Source: Gordoniibacillus kamchatkensis (lineage in GTDB: Bacteria; Bacillota; Bacilli; Paenibacillales; NBRC-103111). From it: a DNA stretch of 64,000 nucleotides. Below the pieces are notes generated by a model. It was not told the origin of the DNA. It worked only from the letters and a program-made list of their open reading frames with translations, and did no database searches. The stretch lies in NCBI RefSeq assembly GCF_000829455.1, contig NZ_JXAK01000018.1, positions 42,166 through 106,165 of the forward strand, given 5' to 3'. Made by a program: the position numbers and the translations under genes. Shown here one piece after another: positions 8,896 through 17,176 of the stretch (positions within the stretch are counted from its first letter, which is position 1; every line of letters starts with the position of its first letter).

Positions 8896-9462
8896 ATGAA
8901 TGACCTTCGTCTCTCCATCCATCAAACCTTTGCTCAGATAGGTATTCAAACGTATAGGGCATCGCAGGAGATGCAATTACCCAAAGGCGATTTGCAAATT
9001 CAGCAGCCGAAAGCCCAGATTGATATTCATTCGCCCCCGGGGCAATTGCAAATTGATTCGTCGGAAGCCTGGTCTGCTTTAGGAGTCGGCCCGAACTTGG
9101 CATGGAACAGTATGATATACAGCCAATGTCAAAGCGTAGCTCTTCAGGCTATAGCCAAAACTGTAGAAGATGGAAACCGGATGGCTCAAATAACGAATCA
9201 TGGGGATGCTTTCGCCGATATTGCCAGCGATGTGTTCGAACGGCAAAATCCGATTGAGTACACAGGAAACCCCGCTTACGACAACGTGAAAATCACGTAT
9301 ACACCTCAGAAGCCGGAAATTCACATAGAGGCGCAGCACCCGATCATTCAATACACACCGCAGAAGCCCGATATTCAATATAACCCGGGAAGCGTAGACA
9401 TTTATTTAAAGCAAAAGCAAGCGATCGATATCTCTGTGACGAAGTACGACATTTATAAATAA
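8896..9462 (+). CDS. yviE: YviE-family (DUF6470) protein
   Basis: Conserved gene of unknown role between flgL and fliW in Bacilli. The 188-residue protein has repeated short strands of the type KxxIxIxxPxGxLxI (GDLQIQQPKAQIDIHSPPG) and two copies of a YTPQKPxI unit (ITYTPQKPEIH, IQYTPQKPDIQ), suggesting an extended beta structure. No signal peptide or membrane helix. AGAGGACTCCT precedes the ATG. Position in the operon links it to filament assembly; no biochemical function can be named. Confidence 0.88.
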   Translation: MNDLRLSIHQTFAQIGIQTYRASQEMQLPKGDLQIQQPKAQIDIHSPPGQLQIDSSEAWSALGVGPNLAWNSMIYSQCQSVALQAIAKTVEDGNRMAQITNHGDAFADIASDVFERQNPIEYTGNPAYDNVKITYTPQKPEIHIEAQHPIIQYTPQKPDIQYNPGSVDIYLKQKQAIDISVTKYDIYK

Positions 9463-9469
9463 TAATTGC

Positions 9470-9503
9470 CAATGCTATAGCGCAAGCTATAGCATTGAAT
9501 TTT
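9470..9503 (+). terminator. Perfect 11-bp hairpin between yviE and fliW
   Basis: CAATGCTATAG (9470-9480) and CTATAGCATTG (9487-9497) flank a six-base CGCAAG loop and are followed by AATTTTA. It ends 6 nt before the fliW ribosome-binding site. The weak U-tract suggests partial termination or an RNA-processing/stability element. Confidence 0.5.
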
Positions 9504-9516
9504 AGGAGGAATATCC

Positions 9517-9939
9517 GTGTTGGATTTCTTGCATGAGCGAGTGGTTCAATTTGATGGAAGCATACTGGGATTCGAACATTTGAACGAATTTACCTTGCAA
9601 ATCATGGAGGAGCAAAGTCCGTATGCATATTTGCAAAGCGTTGCCGACCCTAATGTAGGTTTTCTGGTCGCATCGCCCTTCGCTTTTTTTCAAAGCTATT
9701 CGTTGGAAATCGAGGAGAAAGACAAGGAATACCTGGAACTAGCATCTGCCGAAGATGCGGCCATCCTGTCGATCATTACCATACACGAGCCGTTTACCGC
9801 ATCGACCATGAACCTTCTTGCTCCGCTTGTCATTAATGTTCGGAACAATAAAGGAAGACAGATCGTTCCTCCTTATAAGGTCGCCTATACCGCCAAAGAG
9901 CCTATGTTCCGAGAAGCTCTTGCGAAGAAGGGAGAGTAA
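9517..9939 (+). CDS. fliW: Flagellar assembly factor FliW
   Basis: Antagonist of CsrA that is itself sequestered by unassembled flagellin, closing a homeostatic loop on hag translation. The 140-residue beta-barrel protein shows family motifs [49 protein letters not shown] and a C-terminal extension reaching CsrA. GTG start at 9517 follows AGGAGGA. csrA follows after 4 nt, matching the fliW-csrA-hag order of B. subtilis. Confidence 0.95.
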   Translation: MLDFLHERVVQFDGSILGFEHLNEFTLQIMEEQSPYAYLQSVADPNVGFLVASPFAFFQSYSLEIEEKDKEYLELASAEDAAILSIITIHEPFTASTMNLLAPLVINVRNNKGRQIVPPYKVAYTAKEPMFREALAKKGE

Positions 9940-9943
9940 TCCT

Positions 9944-10176
9944 TTGTTGATCCTAACAAGAAAAAAGGGACAATCGATACTTCTTGGCAATAATATCGAA
10001 ATTTTTATCTCCGCCGTCGATGGAGATCAGGTTAAAATCGGAATCGAGGCCCCTAAAGATATAACGATCCTCCGCAAGGAGTATATGATACGATTCAAAA
10101 AAGCAACCAGGAAGCGTTGAAGCCTCATCTGGATCTGGCGGCCATAAAAAAAATGATGAATCCGACTCAGAAATAA
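9944..10176 (+). CDS. csrA: Carbon storage regulator CsrA, frameshifted after ~46 codons
   Basis: RNA-binding translational repressor of flagellin. TTG 9944 gives [20 protein letters not shown], the canonical N-terminus, behind GGGAG. The frame as read stops at 10120 (58 residues) with an aberrant tail [15 protein letters not shown]. Shifting by one base at 10081/10082 gives the expected continuation [20 protein letters not shown] and KKMMNPTQK to a stop at 10174-10176. One missing G (GAGTAT for GAGGTATAT) explains it. The RNA-contact strand beta-1 is intact, but beta-5 and the C-terminal helix are lost in the frame as written. Probably sequencing error, because the target sites in the hag leader are preserved. 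Confidence 0.88.
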
Positions 10177-10200
10177 TCGAAAAAAATATAATTTTGCTAT

Positions 10201-10227
10201 TAAATAAGTACAAAGTACCGCCGATAT
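10201..10227 (+). promoter_or_regulatory. Sigma-D promoter of hag
   Basis: TAAA (10201-10204), exactly 15 nt, GCCGATAT (10220-10227): a perfect match to the sigma-D consensus, 71 nt before the flagellin start. Confidence 0.9.
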
Positions 10228-10253
10228 AATAAATTGTAAGGCGAAAAGCCTAC

Positions 10254-10289
10254 TCCACATGGAAGTGGACAATCAACATTCAGGGAGGA
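10254..10289 (+). promoter_or_regulatory. CsrA-binding sites in hag leader
   Basis: UCCAC (10254-10258) and GUGGA (10265-10269) form a stem whose six-base loop AUGGAA shows the GGA that CsrA recognises; a second GGA-rich site, GGGAGGA (10283-10289), is the hag Shine-Dalgarno itself. This is the same two-site layout (BS1/BS2) known for B. subtilis hag, where CsrA blocks ribosome entry. Confidence 0.75.
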
Positions 10290-10297
10290 AACGAATC

Positions 10298-11107
10298 ATG
10301 ATTATCAACCACAATCTTAACGCAATGAACGCCCACCGCAACTTGGCGTACAACAACGCTCAGCAGGGCAAATCCAGCGAGAAGCTGTCCTCCGGTTACC
10401 GCATTAACCGCGCAGCTGATGACGCAGCAGGCCTCTCGATCTCCGAGAAAATGCGCGCTCAAATCAGATCGCTGAACCAAGCAAACCGCAACACGCAAGA
10501 CGGTGTATCCCTCGCTCAAACGGCCGAGGGCGCAATGAATGAAGTATCCGACATGCTGACACGCATGAAGGAACTGGCAACGCAAGCAGCCAACGGTACA
10601 TACAACTCGACCGACATCACTGCTATTAACACTGAGTACCAAAAGCTTGCGAGCTCCATTAAGACCGACATCGCCACTAACACCAAGTTTAACGGCATTG
10701 CCCTGTTGAACGGAACGAACAACACCGTTACGATTCAAACCGGCGACAACAGCTCCGATACGGTAGCGATTGATCTGTCGAATGCTAACCTGACTACTCT
10801 TAGCTTCGGTACGATCACAAACAATTCAACGGCTCGTACCGAGTTGTCTGCAGTTGACACTGCAATCGAGAAAGTGAACAAAGGCCGTTCCGACCTCGGT
10901 GCTGTTCAAAACCAGCTGGAGCACAGATCCAACAACACCCAAGCTACGACTGAAAACCTGCAAGCTGCCGAGTCCCGTATCCGTGATACCGACATGGCTG
11001 AAGAAATGATGACTTACACGAAGTTCAACATTCTTCAACAAGCTGCTACTTCGATGCTGGCACAAGCTAACCAAGCGCCTCAAGGCGTACTGCAGCTCCT
11101 GCGTTAA
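10298..11107 (+). CDS. hag: Flagellin (Hag)
   Basis: Filament subunit exported through the flagellar channel. 269 residues, the short type with only D0/D1 and a small Thr/Asn-rich centre. The N-terminus INHNLNAMNAHRNLAYNN, KLSSGYRINRAADDAAGLSI and C-terminus ARIRDTDMAEEMMTYTKFN-type helix (here SRIRDTDMAEEMM) are typical. ATG 10298 is the start, after GGGAGGA. Single-gene transcript between a perfect sigma-D promoter and a strong terminator. Ser/Thr in the central part are likely O-glycosylation targets for the nearby glycosyltransferases (inference). Confidence 0.97.
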   Translation: MIINHNLNAMNAHRNLAYNNAQQGKSSEKLSSGYRINRAADDAAGLSISEKMRAQIRSLNQANRNTQDGVSLAQTAEGAMNEVSDMLTRMKELATQAANGTYNSTDITAINTEYQKLASSIKTDIATNTKFNGIALLNGTNNTVTIQTGDNSSDTVAIDLSNANLTTLSFGTITNNSTARTELSAVDTAIEKVNKGRSDLGAVQNQLEHRSNNTQATTENLQAAESRIRDTDMAEEMMTYTKFNILQQAATSMLAQANQAPQGVLQLLR

Positions 11108-11122
11108 TCATCGACCTTTGGG

Positions 11123-11157
11123 AAAAGGCCCATTCATTGGATGGGCCTTTTTCTTTT
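11123..11157 (+). terminator. Rho-independent terminator of hag
   Basis: GGCCCAT (11127-11133) and ATGGGCC (11141-11147) with flanking A4/T-run and a 7-nt loop, followed by TTTTTTCTTTT. It separates hag from the glycosyltransferase. Confidence 0.88.
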
Positions 11158-11170
11158 CAATGGAGGCTTT

Positions 11171-12235
11171 ATGACAACATTTAGCGTATGCCTAATTGTA
11201 CGTAACGAGGAAACGAATATTCGCCGCGTGTTGGCAAGCGTTCCGAAGCACGTCGAGATTGTGGTCGGCGATACCGGTTCCCAAGACAATACTAAAAAAA
11301 TTGCATCTGCTATGGGAGCCAAAGTGGTGGATGTGGAATGGAACGGGAGCTTTGCTGATGCAAGAAATGGTACCGCAGCTTATGCAACAGGGGATTATAT
11401 TTTATTTCTGGATGCTGATGAGGAACTCGATAGCGGAGCGCTAACGGCTATGCGAAAGTTCGCCAAACACCATCCCGATCAGGCGGGAGCGATTACGATA
11501 CGGAACCTGATTGAAGATGAGATCCATATCCATTCGATGGCGCGCTTTTATCCCAATAATGGGAAGTATCGTTACGCAGGTGTCGTGCACGAGATGATTT
11601 ACTACGGGGATACTCCCGCTTTGAGTGCCAAGACTGGCATCATTGTTACTCATTACGGATATCAACAGGAAGAATACGAAAGAAAAGGCAAAGCCAAGAG
11701 ATACTTCGAGCTTTATGAGCAACATTTGCGTCAACATCCCGATGACGGATACATGCTGTACCAATTGGGCAAACTGCATTTCTCGTTAAAACAATACGAA
11801 GAAGCCGTTCTCGCGTTAAATCGATGTATCGCATTGCACGAAGAACAGCAGCTATATTTTCCAGTAATGGCCGTTATGCTTGGATACGCCCTTAAATACA
11901 TAGGTAGAAGCGCGGAGGCGGAAACGCGTTTAACGCCATACATTGCCCGCTACCCCACGTTTCCGGATCTTCCATTCTTGTTGGGATTACTGGCTATGGA
12001 CTCTGGGAAACTTCCTGACATTGAAAACTACTTCCGGATGGCTCTTGCCATTGGAGATAACGATAATTACGCGTCGGTAGTAGGCACTGGTTCCTTTAAG
12101 GCTGCCTACAACCTGGGCGTGTTTTACGAAATTACAGGGCAATTAGAGCCGGCTCGAAAATATTATCAGTTGGCAAGCCGATACGGTTATTCGCCTGCCA
12201 AGCAACGTTTGCAAATAATCAAGCAAAGACTCTAA
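11171..12235 (+). CDS. Family 2 glycosyltransferase with TPR tail
   Basis: Transfers a nucleotide-activated sugar to an unknown acceptor. The N-terminal GT2 domain has FSVCLIVRNEE, GDTGSQDNTKKIA and the DxD metal site FLDADEEL (about residue 80); the C-terminal half is TPR-like (GYMLYQLGKLHFSLKQYEEAV, KAAYNLGVFYEITGQLEPAR), a layout seen in SunS/YtcC-type and flagellin glycosyltransferases. 354 residues from ATG 11171 behind GGAGG. It lies between hag and fliD, so glycosylation of flagellin is the obvious guess; the TPR part would hold the protein acceptor. Confidence 0.85.
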   Translation: MTTFSVCLIVRNEETNIRRVLASVPKHVEIVVGDTGSQDNTKKIASAMGAKVVDVEWNGSFADARNGTAAYATGDYILFLDADEELDSGALTAMRKFAKHHPDQAGAITIRNLIEDEIHIHSMARFYPNNGKYRYAGVVHEMIYYGDTPALSAKTGIIVTHYGYQQEEYERKGKAKRYFELYEQHLRQHPDDGYMLYQLGKLHFSLKQYEEAVLALNRCIALHEEQQLYFPVMAVMLGYALKYIGRSAEAETRLTPYIARYPTFPDLPFLLGLLAMDSGKLPDIENYFRMALAIGDNDNYASVVGTGSFKAAYNLGVFYEITGQLEPARKYYQLASRYGYSPAKQRLQIIKQRL

Positions 12236-12260
12236 AAGAAATGCCTCATTTCGTCGATAA
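12233..12260 (+). promoter_or_regulatory. Sigma-D-type promoter of fliD operon
   Basis: TAAA (12233-12236, overlapping the preceding stop), 16 nt, GTCGATAA (12253-12260). One mismatch in the core -10 and the same 16-nt spacing as the flgM promoter. Confidence 0.6.
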
Positions 12261-12311
12261 TAGTAATAACGAATAATTTTGTCAAACGCTTGATTGAGCG
12301 GAGGGATTAAC

Positions 12312-13838
12312 ATGGTGAACCGAATAAGCGGTTTAGGATCCGGAATGGATATCGACGGAATGGTAAGCAAGCTGATGATGGCGGAGCGAGCTCCTCAAGA
12401 TAAACTCAAGCAAAAAGAGCAGCTTTTGGAGTGGAAGCAAGATGCGTACCGCTCCATCAACAGTCTCGCGGCATCGTTCAGAGACTCGGCCTTTTCTCTT
12501 AGATTCTCGGCTAACTGGCAGAAAACGACGGCGACGACGTCGGACTCAACCAAAATAACGGTTTCCTCCGATTCGACTGCTCAGCCTGCGTCGCATCAGT
12601 TAACCGTGACTAGTCTGGCAACAAACGGGTTTAATGTGAGCGGTAATGCAATTTTTGGAGGCAATGGCAAGCTGGACCCGACGGCTAGCATAAGCAGTCA
12701 GGCTAGCGCTCTCGGTTTTACTTTAGATTCATCTAATCAATTTGTCATTAATGGCAAGACAATCAGTTTCTCTCCTAGCGACAGCTTGAATTCCATTATG
12801 GATCAGGTCAACAAATCCGGTGCAGGAGTAACGATGACGTACGACTCCTACTCCGACAAGGTCGTCATTTCTACAAATACAACTGGATCGAGCGCAGTAA
12901 TTGATTTTACGGGAACGACCTTTTCGGGAACAGGCACTAGCGGGAACGTTCTGGAAATGTTGAAATTGGACACGAACTCAGCAACCCAACCGCATAAAGG
13001 CACTGATGCGCAATTTACTCTTGATGGGCTTAGTACGTCCAGGCCCAGCAACCAGTTCACGATTAACGGGGTAACTTACAACTTGCTTGACAAGACGCTG
13101 TCCGGACAAACGGTCACAGTCAATATTTCGTCCGACACCGCCAGCATAAAAAAATCGATTCAAGATTTCGTTGACAAATATAATACGCTCATTTCTACAA
13201 TTTCAAGCAAACTTTCCGAACAGAAATTCCGTGATTATCAGCCGTTGACCGATGATCAGAAAGCTGCAATGAAGGATTCGGATATTACGTCATGGACCCA
13301 GAAAGCGCAAAGCGGGCTCCTCAACGGCGATGACTTGCTGCAAAAAGGTTATAACGATTTCAGGGCTGTCGCTTATACTCAAGTTACCAATGTAAGCGGG
13401 TCCTATAGTTTATTATCGCAAATCGGCATCACGACAAACCCGTACAATTCAAATGATCCTACCTCAGCTGGCAAGCTTTCGATCGATAATACAAAATTGG
13501 ATGCAGCACTTGCCGCTGATCCGCAAGGCGTTATCGATTTGTTCACCAACGTGGGAACTACGGGCAGTTCCGACCGCGGTGTTGCGCAACAATTTTATGA
13601 AGCTGCGGATAACTTGGTCAAATCGCTTACAAGCCGCGCCGGAATTACCGGTACTGTCTATAACAGCAGCACAACGGAACTCGGTCTTCAAGTAGATTCA
13701 TTAAGCAAACAGATTGATGAATGGACCGATAAATTAAGCAAAAAAGAGGATTATTATTATCAAATCTTCTCTGCCATGGATACAGCGGTTGCCAATGGAA
13801 ACCAGCAAATCTCTTGGTTGCAAAGTCAGATGAAATAA
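12312..13838 (+). CDS. fliD: Flagellar filament cap protein FliD
   Basis: Pentameric cap that folds incoming flagellin at the filament tip. The 508-residue protein has N-terminal NRISGLGSGMDIDGMVSKLM and coiled-coil, a central variable region rich in Ser/Thr/Asn, the conserved QDFVDKYNTLISTISSKLSEQ stretch and the C-terminal coil ELGLQVDSLSKQIDEWTDKLSKKEDYYYQIFSAMD. ATG 12312 after GGAGGG; an upstream in-frame codon has no ribosome-binding site. First gene of fliD-flaG-fliS-fliT. Confidence 0.95.
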   Translation: MVNRISGLGSGMDIDGMVSKLMMAERAPQDKLKQKEQLLEWKQDAYRSINSLAASFRDSAFSLRFSANWQKTTATTSDSTKITVSSDSTAQPASHQLTVTSLATNGFNVSGNAIFGGNGKLDPTASISSQASALGFTLDSSNQFVINGKTISFSPSDSLNSIMDQVNKSGAGVTMTYDSYSDKVVISTNTTGSSAVIDFTGTTFSGTGTSGNVLEMLKLDTNSATQPHKGTDAQFTLDGLSTSRPSNQFTINGVTYNLLDKTLSGQTVTVNISSDTASIKKSIQDFVDKYNTLISTISSKLSEQKFRDYQPLTDDQKAAMKDSDITSWTQKAQSGLLNGDDLLQKGYNDFRAVAYTQVTNVSGSYSLLSQIGITTNPYNSNDPTSAGKLSIDNTKLDAALAADPQGVIDLFTNVGTTGSSDRGVAQQFYEAADNLVKSLTSRAGITGTVYNSSTTELGLQVDSLSKQIDEWTDKLSKKEDYYYQIFSAMDTAVANGNQQISWLQSQMK

Positions 13839-13882
13839 ACTGCTATAATCACCCCTTAAGGGTTGCTAGGAGGATGGAGGTA

Positions 13883-14260
13883 ATGGATGGAATTGCATTG
13901 TCAAACACAAATACTTCGTCATTGGGGCAGAGCGTAGGTGTTTCCAAGGCTAGTACAGGCCGGAACGATGCAGACTTGGAATCTGGTTCCGTATATATTA
14001 ACGCCTTGCGAAAAAATCGGCACGAGCTTTCTTATAGTGAAGAACAGATAGTGAAAGCCGTAGAAAAAGCAAACAGGGAGATTGTCGGGCCGCCGAAAAA
14101 GGTAGAATATTCCGTTCACAAGCCGACAGGAGATATTGTTATTAAAGTGATCAATTCGGATACGAACGAAGTGCTGAAAGAGCTTCCGCCCGAAAAATTG
14201 TTGGATATTGTAGACCACATCATGCAAACGTCCGGCATTATTATAGATGAAAAGAGGTAA
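13883..14260 (+). CDS. flaG: FlaG-family protein
   Basis: Small protein that affects filament length in several bacteria. 125 residues; the C-terminal YSVHKPTGDIVIKVINSDTNEVLKELPPEKLLDIVDHIM is the FlaG core, preceded by a Ser/Thr-rich unstructured N-terminus. ATG 13883 has AGGAGG nine nucleotides upstream. fliS follows after 5 nt. Confidence 0.92.
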   Translation: MDGIALSNTNTSSLGQSVGVSKASTGRNDADLESGSVYINALRKNRHELSYSEEQIVKAVEKANREIVGPPKKVEYSVHKPTGDIVIKVINSDTNEVLKELPPEKLLDIVDHIMQTSGIIIDEKR

Positions 14261-14265
14261 GCGTT

Positions 14266-14661
14266 ATGAACGTGAACACACATGACATTTACTTAAGAAC
14301 ACAAGTAAATACGGCATCTCCAGGGGAATTGACGCTTATGCTTTTTAATGGAGCAATAAAATTCATGAAGCAGGCGAACGAAAGCATCCAAAAGAAGAAT
14401 TACGAAGCCAAGCATGAGAATATTATTAGAGCCACGGATATATTTGACGAGCTTCTCATAACATTAAATTATAAATATGATATTTCCAAAAATCTATCCG
14501 CCCTTTACATTTTTATTAAAGATAAGCTCCATGAAGCAAACATGAAATTGAATCTGGAATCTTTGCAAGTCGCTATTCGATTAACAACAGAATTGCGGGA
14601 CACGTGGGCCGAGGCCGTCAAAATCGTTAAATCGGGCGCGGCTTCTACAGCAATGAAATGA
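14266..14661 (+). CDS. fliS: Flagellin export chaperone FliS
   Basis: Binds the C-terminal helix of flagellin in the cytosol. 131 residues with the family pattern YLRTQVNTASPGELTLMLFNGAIKFMKQA and IRATDIFDELLITLNYKYDISKNLSALY. AAAGAGG precedes ATG 14266. Its stop overlaps the fliT start (ATGA), so translation is coupled. Confidence 0.95.
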   Translation: MNVNTHDIYLRTQVNTASPGELTLMLFNGAIKFMKQANESIQKKNYEAKHENIIRATDIFDELLITLNYKYDISKNLSALYIFIKDKLHEANMKLNLESLQVAIRLTTELRDTWAEAVKIVKSGAASTAMK

Positions 14662-15032
14662 GCACCATGGAGGATGCTCAATTTCCTTTCTTATTCAGTC
14701 GAATGCTTGAAGTAACCAAAGCTATCGCGAACTGGCTGGAGGAAACCAGTTTGGACGAAGACACAGCCGTTCTGGAGTCGCTCCAATCCGAGCAAGCTCA
14801 GCTTCGACAGCGTATCCAAGCGTTGGCACAACCCGCAGTGCATGCGCCGAATATTTTGCATGTTATCCAAGACTGCCTTCAATTGGAGGAGCAGATTCAA
14901 ACCAGACTGCAACAGCGCAAAGCATGGTTGGGGAAACAAATTACAAGTATTCATGATGGAAATAAGATAAAAGATGCTTATCTGGTGAAATATACTCAAA
15001 CTGAAGGGTTCTTTGTAGATAGGCAGAAATAA
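14658..15032 (+). CDS. fliT: FliT-like flagellar chaperone
   Basis: Short helical protein (124 residues) in the position of FliT, the export chaperone of FliD. Sequence similarity to the family is weak by eye: heptad-rich helices (FSRMLEVTKAIANWLEE, LQSEQAQLRQRIQALAQ, CLQLEEQIQTRLQQRKAWLGKQI) are compatible with it. Overlap with fliS by four bases and the terminator that follows make it the last gene of the fliD operon. Confidence 0.75.
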   Translation: MSTMEDAQFPFLFSRMLEVTKAIANWLEETSLDEDTAVLESLQSEQAQLRQRIQALAQPAVHAPNILHVIQDCLQLEEQIQTRLQQRKAWLGKQITSIHDGNKIKDAYLVKYTQTEGFFVDRQK

Positions 15033-15074
15033 AGAAGAAGGCTTGCATTTTCGCCAAGCCTTCTTCTTTTTTTT
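15031..15074 (+). terminator. Strong terminator after fliT, usable from both strands
   Basis: GAAGAAGGCTTG (15034-15045) pairs perfectly with CAAGCCTTCTTC (15055-15066) around a 9-nt loop, extended by A/T pairs to 15 bp, followed by T8. The convergent gene ends at 15114, so it may serve both. Confidence 0.92.
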
Positions 15075-15113
15075 ATGGGAGCAGTAAGCTTGACAGCAGG
15101 TGCTGGCCGCTGG

Positions 15114-16991
15114 TTAAAGGGCCGATATAAAAGGAAGATTTCTGCATTGCGGATATATGGTATACAGGTTTTCCTTTATTTTTGCTTTGATTGGCGAACT
15201 GCTACAATTCGTACAGTAAAGCACGTACAACGATATTTTTGTCGGATTTCCCTCAATCGCCTTCTCTAAAAAGGAAAGACCGGTTTCTGTTTCGTTCAGA
15301 CGCAAGTAGAGCTTGGCCATATTTTCATAACCTTGCGGATGAAGCGAACCCTGTTCTAATAGCATGGAATAAAGGTCGACGGCTACCTCCAACTGAGCTT
15401 GTTCGTATAGAAAATCCGCATAATGTTGATATAACGTTGTCGATTGCCGGCTTTCAATAAAATTGTATGCTTCTTCGTTTAAACCAAGCTGACTCAGAAA
15501 TTGAATGATGTCCAGGCAAATGGTGATTGAATTTTCGGTACTATCCTGAAGAAGGTTGGCAGAATGATACTTGGTGCCTTTCCAAAGGCATCCGGCCAAG
15601 AAACATAACTTAACATAAAGCTTATTGTTCGATAGTTCGGAGCTAGAAATTTGATTGTAATGAACATCGAATAAAGAACGGTCTTTTTGCAAAAGAGCGT
15701 AATGCAACCAATCAGGCGAATCCAGCAAATGCTCGTAAGGTTGAATAACCTTTAAGATGCGGCTGGCTAGTTCGGCATGCCCCACCATTAATGATAAACG
15801 GAATAGTAATAAAGCATTAGACACCGAGTCTGAGAACGGGAGAAGCTTATCCATGAGTGAATAGATCGAGTCTGCCGTTTCCGTATAGTATAACAGTTCC
15901 ATCAGTTTCTTGAGCGAAAAATAGTCCGTCGTATTCGCCTGAATTGTTTTCGTCAAAAAGTAGACTGCTTGGACGGGGTCGTTACTCTCAAGAGCAATAT
16001 CGCTGAGAAATTTAGCAGGAAGGTAATTAGCGAAATCTTGTCGGATTATTTCGTTGGCAGAGAAGTTTTCAACGCGTGATTGGTATAAGTTTAAACATAC
16101 TTTGAATTGCTCGGCAGCCAAATCGTTGCAACCGAAAGCATAATAAACCTGTCCAAGAAGAAAGCGAAAATCAATGTGTTTAGGCCATAACTTCATCGAT
16201 ATTTGAATGTTTTCGTAAGCTTCTTGAAATTGTTCTTGCTTCAAATATGCTGTTATGAGATTAACGTAACAAAAGGGGGTCCAGGGTTGGGGTGAACTAG
16301 ATTTCTGCAATGCCCTTACATAGTTGTAAATGGCTTTCTTATTATCGCCAAGGGAAAAATATTCATTGCCTAAGGTGAAAAAGTCATAGGGCTCTTGAGA
16401 AGAATGGCGCTTGAAAATCTCCATATTTCTTTCGGATTTGCTCTTCGCTGCGACGACGCTGGAGATATACCCAGTATGAATAATGACGAATGAAGACGAG
16501 AGGGACGTTAAGCTGACTACTTCTGTTCGAAGCTGTTCATGTATGGGTCGTTCGTATTTGATGCCAAAATGGTTTGTAAATATCCGTAAACCAGTCGACT
16601 CCACAAAACTGGTAATGCTTTGCGGCGTTTCTCCTTGTCCGTTCAATATTTTGACAATGACCCCAGTTGGCCCCTTTATTTCGTGCTGTTTCAAAAACAT
16701 CCTAATCATCTCGCCTTGCCCAGGTTGCAAATATTCATCGGCATCCATCACAAGAATCCATTGAGCTGTAGCTCTGCCGATGGCTTCGTTTCTTGCAGCT
16801 GAGAAGTTATTATTCCAGACGAAATCATATACGTGATTAGTATATCGGTAGGCAATCTCCTTGGTTCGGTCTGTAGAGCCGGTATCGACGATAACGATCT
16901 CGTCTGCTATACCTTGCACGCTGTCTAAGCAATGGGCTAAGGTATTTTCTTCGTTCTTAACGATCATGCAAAGGGAAAGTAATTTATCCAT
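15114..16991 (-). CDS. Family 2 glycosyltransferase with long TPR region
   Basis: Cytoplasmic GT2 enzyme. N-terminal catalytic domain: LSLCMIVKNEENTLAHCLDS, VDTGSTDRTKEIA, NFSAARNEAIGRA and the DxD site LVMDADEYL (about residue 85). The remaining 400 residues are degenerate TPR units (for example FFTLGNEYFSLGDNKKAIYNYV, ENMAKLYLRLNETETGLSFL). ATG 16991 is preceded by TTGGAGGATTTC; 625 residues. It is the only gene of this block on the minus strand and has lower GC than the flagellar genes to its left. Same architecture as the gene at 11171, so likely part of the same surface-glycosylation function. Confidence 0.83.
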   Translation of the reverse strand: MDKLLSLCMIVKNEENTLAHCLDSVQGIADEIVIVDTGSTDRTKEIAYRYTNHVYDFVWNNNFSAARNEAIGRATAQWILVMDADEYLQPGQGEMIRMFLKQHEIKGPTGVIVKILNGQGETPQSITSFVESTGLRIFTNHFGIKYERPIHEQLRTEVVSLTSLSSSFVIIHTGYISSVVAAKSKSERNMEIFKRHSSQEPYDFFTLGNEYFSLGDNKKAIYNYVRALQKSSSPQPWTPFCYVNLITAYLKQEQFQEAYENIQISMKLWPKHIDFRFLLGQVYYAFGCNDLAAEQFKVCLNLYQSRVENFSANEIIRQDFANYLPAKFLSDIALESNDPVQAVYFLTKTIQANTTDYFSLKKLMELLYYTETADSIYSLMDKLLPFSDSVSNALLLFRLSLMVGHAELASRILKVIQPYEHLLDSPDWLHYALLQKDRSLFDVHYNQISSSELSNNKLYVKLCFLAGCLWKGTKYHSANLLQDSTENSITICLDIIQFLSQLGLNEEAYNFIESRQSTTLYQHYADFLYEQAQLEVAVDLYSMLLEQGSLHPQGYENMAKLYLRLNETETGLSFLEKAIEGNPTKISLYVLYCTNCSSSPIKAKIKENLYTIYPQCRNLPFISAL

Positions 16992-17176
16992 GAAATCCTC
17001 CAATTAGTAGTGCCTAAGTAATATATCGACAATCGCTCAGCTCTTTGTTAAATATTGAGTATCATGAAATTATCGAGATTTGTCGATATAGAAAATATAA
17101 TGCAAATGTACTGCATACAGGTATTTTCTATTTTTTAGATTCGAATATAAACTGATTGTAAGGGGGAACAGCTATT

